Origin: Sphaerolaimus hirsutus
Taxonomy: Eukaryota; Nematoda; Chromadorea; Monhysterida; Sphaerolaimidae
Length of the DNA: 64,000 nt
Assembly (NCBI GenBank): GCA_964036195.1
Contig: OZ038453.1
Span: forward strand, 29,950,997-30,014,996
Direction of reading: 5' to 3'
This document shows positions 21,401-36,400 of this stretch, one piece after another. The notes below the pieces were generated by a model. It did no database searches, was not told the DNA's origin, and was given only the letters and a program-made list of their open reading frames with translations. Each line of letters starts with the position of its first letter. The stretch's first letter is position 1. The translations under genes were made by a program, and so were the position numbers.

Positions 21401-24400
21401 GCATGTGTAATGTAGAAAATGACAAAAGACAAATTGACAAAAGATTGGTGTGAAGTGACAATGGTGCTATAGTGTTATCGTGCTCTTTCTGACTCCCAGT
21501 GTCAGGTGATATTGGTACAACAGAACATAAATGAGGCCTCTACTTCTAAAAGTCGACAAGTCCACAAAATGTGATTTTGAGTAAATGGGGTAGGGGTGTC
21601 CATAAATTTCCATTCGGTCAGAGCAAAACTGTTTTTGGGAGGAAAATGGACTTGTTGACTTCTTGCACTAGAGAACATTTTTGTTCCCGGTGAAGGCGAC
21701 TCTGCCTTATGGGCAATTTATGGATTTGTCGACTTTTAGAAGTAGATGTCCATGACAGACTTATCACATTTTTTGCTATTTTTTCCCATAAAAACGAAGG
21801 CGAAGGGTGGATTTGTCCACTTTTAGCCCGAAACTAAGTGGACTTGTCGACTTCTTGCCCGAAATTTTTGCATTTTTCCCAAAAAAATGTCAAATTTGGA
21901 CTTTGCCATATGGGCATGTGAGGTCCAAACATTTATGGAAAATGAAAAAAATGTGCGGAATTAGCCCCAGATAATGTTTAATGTTTGGTAACGATGGCAA
22001 ACAGTAAAAAAAAAGTATTTAAATTTTTAAGTGTTTTTTCTGAAATGAATTTTCGAATTTTTGAATTTTTCTTCAAATTCATTTTTGAATTTCGAATTTA
22101 ATTTTCGAATTTCGAATTTTCGAATCTTTTTTGGCAATTTTCGAATCTTTTTGGCTAGTTTTCGAATTTTTTCAAATAATTTTTGAATCTTTTTGGAAAA
22201 ATATTGAATCTTAAGCTTTAAACACATAATTTGGACTGTCTTCATGTTCTGCTCAGTTGTTATGACCTTATTTTAACCATAAATTAGCATTAAAAAATGG
22301 TGGAATGAGTTATGCAAACCAGTGTGCTGCTTCTTCATTTAATTCACACATTGATACATTTAATTCACCAACAGAGCGAAGGCAATAAAAACAACAATGT
22401 AAAAATTGGCGTCAATTAATATATCAGCATAAAATACAAAATTGGCTTTAAATACCATATTATTTTTTCAGAGTGGAAAATTGGGGGGGAGGGGGGTTAA
22501 ACGAGGGTGGGTATTTCGAGGGGGGTGTATTATTTTGCTAGAAATTTTTCAAAATCCCAGTACTAAATTGTTGTTTGTAGGTAACACAGATGTCAAAAAA
22601 TGCAACAAAAACTGCCTTTTATGAGACTCTATATACTTATATAAGTACGTAGATGGTACAAACCCTGTTCTACACAACACCGTCTTTTTTTTTCACGTGT
22701 GTTCTGTGTTTCCCAGATCACAAACTGCATTACGTTCTCTATACACAAAATTGGGGGGGGGTGGTATTTCGAGGGGGGTTTATAAATTATTGTGTAAATT
22801 TTGAGGTGGGTATTTTGAGGGGGCGGATATTTCAAGAAAATACAGTATAAAAAAATGATGTGTCAAAGTCCGCCTCTTCCGCCATGGATGACATTTCAAC
22901 GTTCTATTTGTTACGTTTCACTTTTACATACGCGCCGCGTATCAATTGTTGCTTTATTTAGCACGTTGAACTTAACAGCGTGTTTTGTTGCCTTGAATTC
23001 CCTGAAAAATTCGAAAACTATTTTTGAATTTTCGAATTTTCGAATTTCCGAATTTTTTGAAAAATAAATCGATTTTTAAGTGTTTTTTCTAGGGGCGAAA
23101 AAAAATTCGAAAATTCGAAAATGTTTTCGAATTTTCGAATCTTTTTTAGCCATCGTTAATGTTTGGAGTGCTCACATACACAGGGAAAAGTACGTTGCTG
23201 CCGAGGAGCAAAAATCAGGCCTCGCTCGCTGACAACGTTTTTACACCTCACTGCCAGCTCACTGACATGTTTTTTCAATGCTGTAATGTGTTTATCAAAT
23301 ACGTGCTTTCAGCCAGCTGACAGCTCGCTGCCAACTTCACTGCAGCCTTTTACAACTCCCTGCCAGGTCGCTGCCACACGCTGACAACTCGCTACCAGCT
23401 CCCTGCCACTCGCTGACAACTTGCTGCCAAGTTTTCACAACTGCATGTCAGCTTTGTTGCCTCCTAGCTGGCAGCAAGTTGTCAGTAAGGTACTTTTCCC
23501 TGTGAGGTGCCTAAAGATCATCTTTAGATCACATATTTTTCAAAACCACTTGGAGGAGTGGTTACCTGTGTTGGCTGTACAGCCCTATTTTTGTTGAACC
23601 TTATTTTCCATTTTTACCACAAAATTGATGTTTTTAAAGTGAATTTGCCACTTTTTTGGGACTTTTTCTAAAATCCCACCACATAGTAGTAACATTTTTT
23701 ATACCAATTTTCTAAAATTTTACATGGAAATTGAAAACATTGCGTGGAGTGGGAAGAGGCATGTTCAATAACTTTTTCAAACTTTTTATCAAGAAAAACC
23801 TATTTATAAGTTAACCAATTATTGAACTTCAACCCCCACTGCGGAAATTTGTCAAAACTTGTTCGGAAAATTAGTATTGTGCGTACAGTATCAAAACCCC
23901 TCCTATTTGGTCTAAAGTCAAAAACGCCTTCTAATTAAGTTCCTTCAATTGAAACTGAATTCAAAAATATCACCGACGATTGATACCGTAGCCGTAACTA
24001 TGGTAAAACCTCCTCCTCTTCAACTTGTCTGCATTGGTTGCCCTCGGTAGGCAGGCAATCGAGGCCCAGGGGCCAGTTCCGCGAATTGAGAAGTGACAAG
24101 TGAAATGGCAAAGGCCAAGTGAAATGGCAAGTGACAAGTGAATTGTGAAGGAATTGCCAATGCAAAAGCCAAGGGAATCACTTTAATTTTCTTATTTTTA
24201 GTTCACTTTTGCCAATTTACATGCCATTCCACTTGGCTTTTGCCAATTTTCGTCTCACTTCACTTTGCATTTGCCACTTCCTTCTCACTTGTCAATTTGC
24301 GGAACTGGCACCAGCCCTGCTCGAAGAGTCTCCGGGGGATTGGCTGCTCCAGCTGCAGAACGGCTATGTCATTGCCTCCGTTGCACGGCCACTCGTACCT

Positions 24401-27400
24401 GTGCAATTTGGGTGCGCTTTCATTTACTGCATATCCTTGAATAAGACCCCCCTCGAATAACCCCCCTCGAATAACCCCCCTTGAATAACTCCCCTCTGTT
24501 TGCAAGGTGAGGAAGAAATCACTCCCCTCTCAAATAACTTCCCCTTGAATAACCCCCCCCAATAACTCCCCCTTGAATAACTCCCCTATGTTTGCGAGGT
24601 GAGGATAAAATCACTCCCCCCCAAATAACTTCCCCTTGAATAACCCCCCCCAATAACTCCCCCTTGAATAACTCCTCCTCAAAAAACTCCCCCTTGAATA
24701 ACTCCCCCCTTGAAAACCCTCCCGAATAACTCCCCCTTGAATAACTCCCCTATGTTTGTGAGGTGAGGAAAAAATCACTCCCCCCTCAAATAACTCCCCC
24801 CTTGAATAACTCCCCCTTGAATAACTCCTCCTCAAATAACTCCCCCTAAAATAACTCCCCCCTTGAATAACCCCCCCCTTGAATAACTTCCCCCTTGAAA
24901 AACTCCCCCTTGAATAACTCCCCCCTTGAATAGCTCTCCCTTGAATAACTCCCCCCTTGAATAACTTCCCCCTTGAAAAACTCCCCCTTGAATAACTCCC
25001 CCCTTGAATAGCTCTCCCTTGAATAACTCCCCCTTGAATAACTCCCACCTTGAATAACTCCCCTCTGTTTGCGAGGTGAGAAAAAAATCACTCCCCCCTC
25101 AAATAACTCCCCCTTGAATAACTCCCCCTTGAATAACTCCCCCCTCAAATAACTCCCCCTTGAATAACTCCCCCCTGAATAACTCCCCTTGAATAATTCC
25201 CCCTCGAATAACTCCCCCTTGAATAACTCCCCCTTGAATAGCTCCCCCTTGAATAACTCCCCCTTGAATAATTCCCCCTGTTTGCGAGGTGAGGAAAAAA
25301 TCACTCCACCTCGAATAAGGTTCCCCTCTGGATGAAACGATACAATACAAAAAATAAAAAATAATATTAGCCTAGAGCAGCGTCGCAGATACATTATGTG
25401 CATGAAGTGTATACACATCTTTTTATTGTTGTCAGACAGTTGAATACCTGAATTACATGAGTTTACAGACTGTAGCCATACAATGAATTAAATCCAAGTT
25501 TTACGAGAAAAATAACTCCCCCCTCGAATAACTCCCCCTTGAATAACTCCCCCCTTGAATAACTTTCCCTCCAAAACGGCTCAGGAAAAATTAACTCCCC
25601 TGGGGACTTATTGGAGGATTCAGGGTAGTGCACTTCTGGGAACAAAACTAGGTTACAATGAGCAAATCAATTCTACATCACAAAAGTTTTTGACTATACA
25701 CATGCTAAACTTGATAGGAGTGATTGGAACCAACACTAAGATCAATTTATTCATTATCAATCTTCAACAACTGCTTAACTTTATCAACATATCGTCTATT
25801 CAATGTCACTTTCTGGTCAGTTCAAATTGGTGCAGATTCAATAAAAACGTCCTGCAAAACAAACCCTTCATGAACATAGGCTTTTCTCACTTTTATTCCA
25901 CCATTCTTCACATGTTTGATTGCATTTTTTGTGCCAGAATTTTGTCCAAATATTGCCATCACTCCCAGCCCCTTAGCAAAGATGGTACTGCGACAAAAAA
26001 TATGTTACTTACACTTCCATCTGTGGTATGTATTTATACAAACAGTAAATAAAAAAAATTGCTGTTAAAAGTAAGCAAAAGTTTTTTGTAACAGGGATAA
26101 TTTTTTCATCAATTGAGTCTAAAATAACTATCAAATCAAAGATCGAAAAAAATAGTTTCAAATGAGCCCGTGCCATCCGACATTTAAACCCATCCCACAT
26201 CTAGACCGCAAATTGAATTTTGTGTCATCTGTGTCAACGGGGGAGAGTAACCCCACCCCAAACTGCCCAGCGATCTATCTATCCCTGGGGCAAATTTTTT
26301 TTGGCTACTTTCCCCTGAATACCCCCCCCCCCCCGCGAATTGCCTAGCTATCTAGCTATCTGGAGGGCTATTTACACAGACCCCGGCGGGGACCGGTCCC
26401 CGGCAAAAAATTATTTTTTTTCAAAAGTGAATAATTGGTGTGTATTGGTTGTTTGCATGTTAATAAGGTGAATTATCACCAACTTAGCATGCACAAAATT
26501 TTTGCGAGACGGTTACACATGCTGATGCATTTTCTTTGTGGGAGTGCATAATTTTTTTTTGGATTTGTCTGAATTTTGGCATGTGTGTACTCCTTCGTGT
26601 AAATTTCACGGTTTCGCGGTAACCGGTTCTTTTTTATTGTTAATAAAATTTTTGTTGATCACTGTATGTTTGTATAGTGATCGAAATCCTGCCGGGGACC
26701 GGTCCCTGGCAATGTCGAAATGGCCCCGACTGGGGTCAAATGTCCCCGGTGAGAAAATTTTTATTTCAGTAAACAAACAATTTTGGTCCCTGACCGGGGA
26801 TGTTTCTCCCCAACCGGGGACGTTTGTCCCAGGCAGGGGACAAAATTTTAAGTTCGTCGTGAATGGTCGGGAACCTAAATTCTTTGTTTACTGAAAAAAT
26901 TTTTTCTCATTGGGGACGTTTGACCCCAGTCGGGCCCATTCCGACATTGCCGGGGACTGGAATTTCTATCACTATACAAAAATACAGTGATCAACAAAAA
27001 TTAAAGTATCAATGAAATAAGAGCCAGTAACCGCGCTGAGCTGAAATTTCGCATGCACACTCACCAAACAAAGGAGTACACACAAGCCAAAATTCAGACA
27101 AATCCAATAACAATTATACACTCCCCCAAAGAAAATGCATCAGCGCGTGTAACCATCTTGCAAAAATTTTGTGCATGCTAGTTTGGTGATAATTCACCTA
27201 ATACCCATGCAAACAACCCATACATGCCAATTATAGACTTTTAAAATTTTTTATTTTTTGCTTGGGACCAGTCCCTGGCTTTTGAGCAATTTTACTCTAA
27301 TTTGCACCAAAATCGCAAATTTGCATACTTCTTATAAATTTTCACCTTCCAAATCATAAAGCCATTTGTTTTATTGCCTTTTCTCAGCATGCCGGGTATA

Positions 27401-30400
27401 ATTAAATGTGTTCCGTGTCAACATGTCCCATGTCAACATGTCCCGTGTCCCAGTCTAGATGTGGGATGGGTTTAGATGTCGGTTAAGCATGGCCCGTTTC
27501 CAAAAACCTGTTGTCATTGCTGCAGTCTTCGGGCTTTTCCTTGATGGCTATACAGTGCGCCGCAGTGATCACGTGCCACCTGCACGTGTTTGTATAAAAA
27601 GAACAGTTTATAATGAAGAACACAATATTAAACAGATATGTATCAGCTAAACTGTGTCTGCACAGCAAAAACTAGGTCTGTGGTCACAGCAAATATGGAT
27701 CTCATGAAGTGCCCCTACTGATCACACTTCAGACTTCAGAGCCTGATCACGCCTGATCACCGATGGAATGCACTTCACTGACACTTCATGCATTTTATTA
27801 CTCAATTGTTTGCAGAAATAAAAAATCAGACATTCATGAAGTGCATTGAAGTGCCTGCGAGTGTCTGCATGAAGGCACTTCACTGCAGATCACGGCAGAT
27901 CACCAGCACATTTTTTGTCTTGGGTGTCAAGTGAACTGCTGCGAAGCAGTGTGAACACAAATTTTGGGAACACAAGTTTTACACAAGCTTGATAAAGGGT
28001 TCTTTTGGTAAGGCAGTGTCCACACTCAATGGCCATGTGACAACCAAGTATTTTTGGGATGAGAATGAAATGTTTGATATGTGTGATGGCTTGATACCGT
28101 GTTATTTGATCAGCCTCAGAACGATGGAAAACATTTGATTGATGCCATAATCATACATAGCATTGAAAAAATCTCTGGGAGATTTATAGTTTAAAAATAT
28201 CAGAAAATATAGGATTTTCTGACGTTTATACTTTTTCACAATTTTTTTAGAGAGATTTAATTGAGGCGTCTGATTCTAAAAATTGACACAAAATCTGATT
28301 TTGAGTAAATCACATTTTAAGTTTTATTTCTGATTCCAGGTCTGTGGGGCGTGTCCAATGGGGCTCTCTCATGCTCAACATTAAGTTCCAAATGTTAACA
28401 ATAATTTTTGTGCAAATGTAAATTTCATTTTGCAAATTTGTTATGTCTAGAAATGGACTTGCAAAAGCATTTTAATTTTATCATTAAGAATGGCGTGTTG
28501 TTGTTTAAAATACTTAGCGCCCCAAGGTAGCCTTTATCCCTAACTGACCAAAAAAAATTTTATTTAGGAAGCGGGTAATGGGCGTATAAGGTGGCTCAAA
28601 AAACCAAAAAATATATCACACACATGCACTCGACACATGCAGAGCACAACACATAAACCCCTGCTCACCTCTCTTACAACCCTTCAAAATTTTTCAAGAG
28701 AAACTTAAAAACTCGTGAATGGGGCAACTTTCATGGCTAAGTTGGGTATACACTTGTAGGGCTTGATTTGCCCTACAACTGTATACCCAACTTGGCCATG
28801 AAAGTTGCCCCATTCACGAGTTTTTTAGATTCTCTTGAAAATATTTGAAGGGTTGTAAGTAGGGTGTCAAATTTCCGTTTCCGTTTTCCGTTTCCGCCTT
28901 TCCGCAGGAAAATTTTTTACCTTTCCGTTTTCCGTTTTCCGGCAGCCGAAAATTTTTTACCTTTCCGTTTTCCGTTTTCCGGCAGCCGCAAAATTTTTAC
29001 CTTTCCGTTTTCCGTTTTCCGCCAGCTGAAAATTTTTTACCTTTCCGTTTCCGTTTTTCCGGCCCATTTTTCCGTTTTCCGGCTGAAAATTTTTTACCTT
29101 TCCGTTTCCGTTTTACCAGGCCATTTTTCCATTTTCTGGCTCGATTTTCAGTTTTCTGGCATTTTTCCATTGTTTTTCCAATCTGTATTTATCTTCAATT
29201 GGCTCATCCCATTGTGTTGTCTTTGTCTCTTGGAGCAGCATTGACAACTGGGATTTCAGGGTCAGTGAAACAGGTGCTGTGAACCCAATTGGGTCATATG
29301 CTGACACCAATAATTTATTCAAGTTTCATCTGGTTGGTGTTGTGATGCTGTCAATTTGCAATTTTGGTGTTGATATTGCCAGCATGTTTGTTTGGTGATT
29401 TTATTTCATGCCCATTACTGCGACAATTTTATTCACTTTTGGACTCCTGTCGTTTTCTGCTATTTCATTCATGACTGATCTGGAGTTTGACAGCCATTTC
29501 CTCATGTTCATAGAACATTGGTTAAATAAAGCTTTGACTTTGTAATATAGTTCTAAAGCTTCAACTTCATTCGTGACACTCATGATGAAGTTATCGACAT
29601 AAATGTTGTTTATTATCATCGCCAACTGGTTTTGTTCCCCTTCATTTTCTTCATATTCATTCATGTTGTTTATTGTCATATTAAAATGGTATTTTATGAC
29701 TGCTCCCAAAATTGCTGGGCTGCATACAAGTCCAAACAGTACGCGTTTAAAATGAAGTACTATTAAGTTATTTTCAGTTACTGGTTTTGAGGCATCTTTC
29801 AGCCAGAAAAATTGTGTGTAGTCTCTAGCTTAGTCATGCAATCCTATTTGCAAAAATGACTTTTCAATACCTTTTCAATAATGCTAGATTGCCTGCCCTG
29901 AACCTCAGGAGTAGGCCCAGTGCTAATGGTGTTGTAATTGGTCCTCTAAAAAGGCACTCGTTGAAACTGGGCTTACCTGCCGACCAATCGTACACGATTC
30001 TGCATGATGTTGATTTGCCGGGCATGATTACTGGCTGGTGTGGCAGGTAATGAATCCCCTTGTTGTCTGTTTTGTTGTCACAGATCTCAATTATTCCCTT
30101 TTATAGTTGGTCGTCCAAAACGTTCCAGTATTGTTCGAATAAGTTTGGATCTTTGTTGAATCTTCTCATCAGTGATTTAAACCGCACCAAGGCTTCTGCT
30201 TTTCCCGTGGGCTGGTCACTGATACTCTCTTTATACGGCCAGTCAATATAGTATCGTTTGTTGTTGTCATTGAATTTTATGCTATTTATTATCATCTCCT
30301 CTGCAATGTCGTCATCAATTGCATAGGGGTCATCAGTGATTACCACTGCTCCTAGACTGTGAAATTGTTGTATTGCTTCCTTTCCTATGGCCACTATGGC

Positions 30401-33400
30401 TACTTTTTGATGATTTTTTGTTGGTTCAGTTAAGCTTGAACTACAAGTGAAGTTACAGGCATAATCCATAGTTGCAGAATGTACAGCTACCACAATCAAA
30501 GCCAAACAGGCAAACCTGCATGCAGGTTTTCCTTCTGCAAACTTGTCTTTTACTGTGCTAATTTCACTTTATTTTTTTCTGTTTCCGTGAAAATTTTGCT
30601 TTCCGTTTTCCGTTTTCCGGCATTTCATTTTTCCGTTTTCCGTTTTCCGGCCGACAATCTTTTTTTACCTTTCCGTTTTCCGTTTTCCGCTGAGTGAAAT
30701 TTTTTTACCTTTCCGTTTTCCGTTTTCCGGCAGAAATTTTTTTTTTACCTTTCCGTTTTCCGTTTTCCGTAAAGTGAAAAAATTTTACCTTTCCGTTTTC
30801 CGTTTTCCGTAAAAAAATTTTTTTGACACCCTAGTTGTAAGAGAGGTGAGCAGGGGTTTAGTGAGGAGCACAGCAGTGCCCACAATAATAATCCCCATCA
30901 CCTAGGGTAATCTGGTGAACTCAAAAGTGCTGGTGTCAAGTTTGAACGTGTAAAAGCCTGTGCGTGTCCGCCCAGTACCCCTGTGACTGATAAATATGAC
31001 ATTGTAAATTCCCAGTGGAACACATTTTCAATAATCTTGGTTAGGCGGGTGACTCAACATTTGCCTCGCGGTGCGGTGTGATAACATAGTGGCATGCCAC
31101 CTGTCCTAAAATTACAGTAATCCAATAATAAAAGCCCACCTCTTGACAACTAATGGAAATTTATTGAATAGTAATTCATAGTAATTACGTTACACTGTTT
31201 TAGTTTTACACCTGTGTTTTAGTCACGCTGTTTTTGATTATGCTTTATTGATAATTCTGCTAACTAATTGTGTCATTGTTTTATTGCCGAAATTGTATTT
31301 AATTAGCATTATTAGTTTTCACTTGATCAATATTTTGCTTTAAAATTAGTATTTTGCTTCATAATTAGTATTGTATTTCGTTTTTACATTCATTTGTATT
31401 ATGGTAGAATAGGAGTGATTATAAAAAACCCATATTTTTCAAGTTTTCACCCACTAGAGGTTCTACGACTTACTTGCTATGACTGTGTATTGACTCTAAA
31501 AGGATTTGCTAAATAAATTCCCATGCAAACCAACTTGGTCCCCCTGAAGAATATTAATTAACTAACTGTTTGAATTTGCTTTGATTTAACAAAATAAATT
31601 AACGAATTAATTGATAATTGACTTGGAGCAGTGCAAACGGCTGGTAAGTTGATGTCCGTTCGCAGGAAATTGCCAGGACCTCAAGAGGTTCTGGTGACTG
31701 TTCCTGTATTGCGTGTCAAACTTCCCCGTACCCAAAAAACTCTCATTAATTAGTAAAAGCAGAAGGACTGAGAACACCGATTTTCCACCGTATAAATCCG
31801 ACAAGTGGAGCATTTGTGAATGTAAAAACGTAAATTAACGTAATTGAATTTTTGCAAAATATCTGACAAATTGAGGATTTTTTCAATGCTAATCATACAT
31901 ACTAGATCACATCATTTTCTTGTGATCTAGTACAGTAATCATACATACTGGATGATGTGTGTTGCTTGTGTTCACATGTTGCGGCGGGTGTAGGAGAATT
32001 TGTTTGGTGTGACTACCGTATTTCCTCGAAATACTCCCCCCCCCTTGAAATACCCCCCCCCCCTCGTTTGACCCCCCCCCTCTCGAGACCACTATGAAAC
32101 AATCACCCCCCCCCCCTCGAAATACCCCCCCCCCAAATTGAGTGTAAAGGGAACGTACATGACAATAACTGTAGTTTGTGTTCTGTGTACTGCAGAACAC
32201 ACGTTAAAACAATGTCGGTGTCACGTTAGAACAGTGTACATACCATCTACATACTAATATTAGTCTACAGAACCTTATAAATGGCGTTTTTTGTTGCATT
32301 TTTCGACGTCTGCGTACGTTTCAGACGACAATTTCGTACTTGGTTTTCAAAAATTTTCTTCTGAAACAATCACCCCCCCCCCTCGAAATACCCCCCCCCT
32401 CGTTTAACCCCCCCCCCTCTCGGGACCACTATGAAACAATCACCCCCCGGGGGGTATTTCGAGGAAATACGGTATATAGAAAAGGTACAAAATGTTGTTG
32501 CCCTCGCCGGGACTCGAACCCGGGACCTTTCACTAAGCGTGTGAATGCTCTAACTGACTGAGCTACAAGGAGGCCACATTTTGCACCGCTCTAACTATAT
32601 GCTTCGCTCACCTGGAGACGATGGTGCCAGTGCAGAACACTGCATCCACTGCGCAGTTGTTCCATTTTGTGTAATGTGAGCAATGTCCCTTTCTCACTAC
32701 CTTTCTTGGTGGTACACTCGGCGGACATCCCACTTAGTATGAAAACCTACAATAACCCATCTGAATAATGAACCAACAATTATACAGTTTTTTCATCATA
32801 ATATTTAGTTTTTACTATGGAATAATAAATTACAAAAATTAACACAAGATTTTATTCATTAAATTATGGTAGGTTTTCATACTAAGTGTGATGTCCACCG
32901 AGTATACACATATTTATATTATGTACTTCAGATTTAACAAAATTGCGTCTGTACAAAATACAACAAATTAGAAAGAAAAAAATTACAAGCTCAGGTAAGG
33001 ATTATCAAGTGCGCAGGGAAGGTATTGGACTCTTGGGCGCCATTTACACTGTGGTGACTGTGACAACAACAATGCAATTTTTCAGCCAAACAGGGACAAC
33101 CTCTGACAACAAGAAAAAAGTGTGATCTAGTGTGCATGAACATGCAATGTATATAATTTTATGTTTGTCTTAGGCAGTGGGGCTGATCAAGTCATGATCG
33201 ATTGAGGCTTCACACATGTAATTTATGTTTGGATATTTTTCACACTCTAGTTTCGACCTATATTGCTAGACTAGCGAACCAGCTGAGCTAGGTCTCGTCA
33301 GTAGCAACTCAGCAATAAGCGTGAAAACTTAACTTAATAACTACAAAACTTAACAACTTCAAAACTTGATAGATAGCCGATATGGCCAGCCGCTTAACTA

Positions 33401-36400
33401 CCTAGCCACTAATGTGGCCCAAATAAACCAAAAATCAACCCAATCAAATAAATTATTTCTTATGTATCGCACACAAATGGCTGCAAAATCGCGTTTTTGT
33501 CATCACAGTTGTCACAGTGTAAACGCTGTCTTATCTAGGAACTCAATCAAATTTTTAGTTACAATTACTGGCAGATGGAAGTCACTAAATATCTAATAAC
33601 TTAGATGTGAATGTAGAATGTTGTCAAGTCACATATTTCTCATTTTCATGTCAGCATAGAGATGGCAAAGGGCAAATGACATATAGCAAATTTGCTTTCT
33701 ACTTTTTATTGGGTGCACCCCATGAACAGTGTAAAGCCACACATTCAAAAGTGCACCAACCAAAATTTATATCCTCATGTTTATAACCCTCCCCATTTCC
33801 TGTGTACACTGCCTGTCCTTGTTTCTGCTTATAAACATGCAAAGCAGCTGCAAATGGCCACTCTTTCATGGCTGCTCTATTGCCATAGATCATTTTGAAT
33901 GTACCCTCACTTTCAGTTTCATCACTTTTGGCTGTGATTAGTTTCTTGTATCCACATTTCTCACCTGTGTGGAATGCTGATGCAATGGGAATGGGTGAAA
34001 TTCATGAAAAAATGGGTTTTGGCTTGATGGATGGTGCCACTCCCAGACCATGTAAAATTTATGCAAAATGTCAGATGTCATGCAAAGTGTCAAAAGTCAT
34101 GCCCTGGGAAATGGCTAACAAGTTTACATGGCATTTTACATAATTTTTGACACTTCTCATGAATGTTGACACTTACCGTATTTTCTCGAAATACCCCCCC
34201 CCCCCCCCTTGAAACACCCTCCTTCAAGATGGACACTATGAACTTATAAACCCCCTCCCCCTCGAAATACCCCCCCCTCCCAAATTTAGTGTATAGAGAA
34301 CGTAAATGACAAAGGCTGCCGTTTGTCATCCGGGCAATGCAGAACACACGTTAAAAACGATGACTATGTTATGTGAGAACAGTGTTTGTATGTCTGCACA
34401 CTTATAAATTATCTTTAGAGTCTTATAAATGGCGATTTTTGTTGCATTTTTTGACGTCTGCGAACGTTTCAGACAACATTTTAGTACTGGGATTTCAAAA
34501 AATTTCTGGCGAAATAATAACCCCCCCCTTCGAAATACCCCCCCCCTTGTTTCACCCCCCCTCAAAATTCTCACTCTGAAAAAATTAACCCCCCGGGGGT
34601 ATTTCGAGGAAATACGGTATACATGATTTTAGGCACTTTGCATGACATTTGATATTTACAGCACATTTCGCAGGGCCTGCGAGTGTTTAGTCTGAAAGAC
34701 CTAGAGATTTGGACTCTTTCGAGTGTAACTTCAAATCCTTGCCCATGCTGGGAATTATACCACTGAATAGAAGCAAGATGGACACTCTGACAATAAGTGT
34801 GATGTGCATGGTTGCATGAAATAAATATGAGGCGTCTAATTCTAAAAGTCCACAAAATGCGATTTTGAGTAAATCGCATTTTATGTTTCGTTTATAATTC
34901 ACAGCCCGTGCTGCGTGTCACAGCAAAAAATAGATCCGTGAAGCGTGTGGAAGTGAGCTGGACGCGCTTCCACACGCTTACACACAATTTCACACTCTTC
35001 CACACAATTTCACACGCTTCCACACAATTTCACACGCTTCCACTAACATCACGAAAACTCCTTCCACATGCTTGACCTACCCTCACCGCGCACTTCAATC
35101 AAACGCATCCAAAAATGTGGAAGACACTTCACGGCGCCCGCGCTTCCACACACTTCCCATATGTAACATTTGTGCATAGTCATGACTCATGAAAACCTGT
35201 TTACATTTACTCAAAAAGTACGTATACTCGAGTACTGAGTAAATACGTTTACATATACATAATAGGAGAAAAATGCTAAAAATAGGCACATAACACATGT
35301 ACTTGTGAATTTCAAGGTCAAAATGGTCAAAAAGGTATGAAAATGAGTGCTTTTGAGTGAAAATTGGGCCAAATAATTCCAAAAATACTCAAAAATACGT
35401 TCTCTGGAGGGAAGAGTATTTTTTACTCATGTTTACTCATGAGTAAAAGTAAAAAAAATTACTTTACGTTTTCTGTACTCAGGGGGTGAGTAAAAAATAA
35501 ATACTTTATGTTTATGTATACTTAGAAAAAAAGTTCGGTACTTTTAACAACTCTGCATTTGTGTGGGAGCACCATAGTAAGAAGCGTGATAGTAAGAAGT
35601 GCCTTCACGCTAGGGTGTCAAAAAAATTTTTTTACAGAAAACGGAAAACGGAAAGGTAAAATTTTTTCACTTTACAGAAAACGGAAAACGGAAAGGTAAA
35701 AAAAAATTTCTACCGGAAAATGGAAAACGGAAAGGTAAAAAAATTTCACTCAGCGGAAAATTGAAAACGGAAAGGTAAAAAAAAAATTGTCAGCCGGAAA
35801 ACGGAAAACGGAAAAATGAAATGCCGGAAAACAGGAAACGGGAAAAAATAAAGTGAAATTAGCACGGTAATAGACAAATTTGGAGAAGGAAAACCTGCAT
35901 GCAGGTTTGCCTGTTTGGCTTTCATTGTGGTAGCTGTACATTCTGCAACCATGGATCATGCCTGTAACTTCACTTGTAGTTCAAGCTTAACTGAACTAAC
36001 AAAAAATCATCAAAAAGTAGCCATAGTGGCCGTAGGAAAGGAAACACTATGACAATTTCACAGTCTAGAAGCAGTGGGAATCACTGATGACCCCTATGCA
36101 ATTGATGACAACATTGCAGAGGAGATGATAATAAATAGCATAAAATTCAACGACAACATCAAACGATAGTATATTGACTGGCCGTATAAAGAGAGTATCA
36201 GTGACCTGCCCACGGGAAAAGCAGAAGCCTTGGTGCAGTTTAAATCACTGATAAGAAGATTCAACAAAGATCCAAACTTATTTGAACAATACCGGAAAGT
36301 TTTGGATGACCAACTAGAAAAGGGAATAATTGAGATCTGTGACGACAAAACAGACAACAAGGGGATTCATTACCTGCCACACCAGCCAGTAATCACACCG

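Larger units (their letters stand above)
28650..30860. mobile_element. palindromic element opened by pol-carrying copy A
   Basis: AAACCCCTGCTCACCTCTC at 28656 is mirrored by GAGAGGTGAGCAGGGGTTT at 30841. CCCTTCAAAATTTTTCAAGAG is mirrored just before the TSD at 28852. Confidence 0.75.

Noticed and set aside
24611..25418. Long minus-strand frames rich in Gly, Ser, Arg and Phe
   Set aside because: They are translations of the CCTTGAATAACTCCC array in all registers, with no splice sites and near-identical frames overlapping each other.
30900..31060. Minus-strand SSPDYPR-like peptide resembling a CUB start
   Set aside because: The frame stops directly after the motif, has no cysteines or acceptor, and does not continue into a CUB core.
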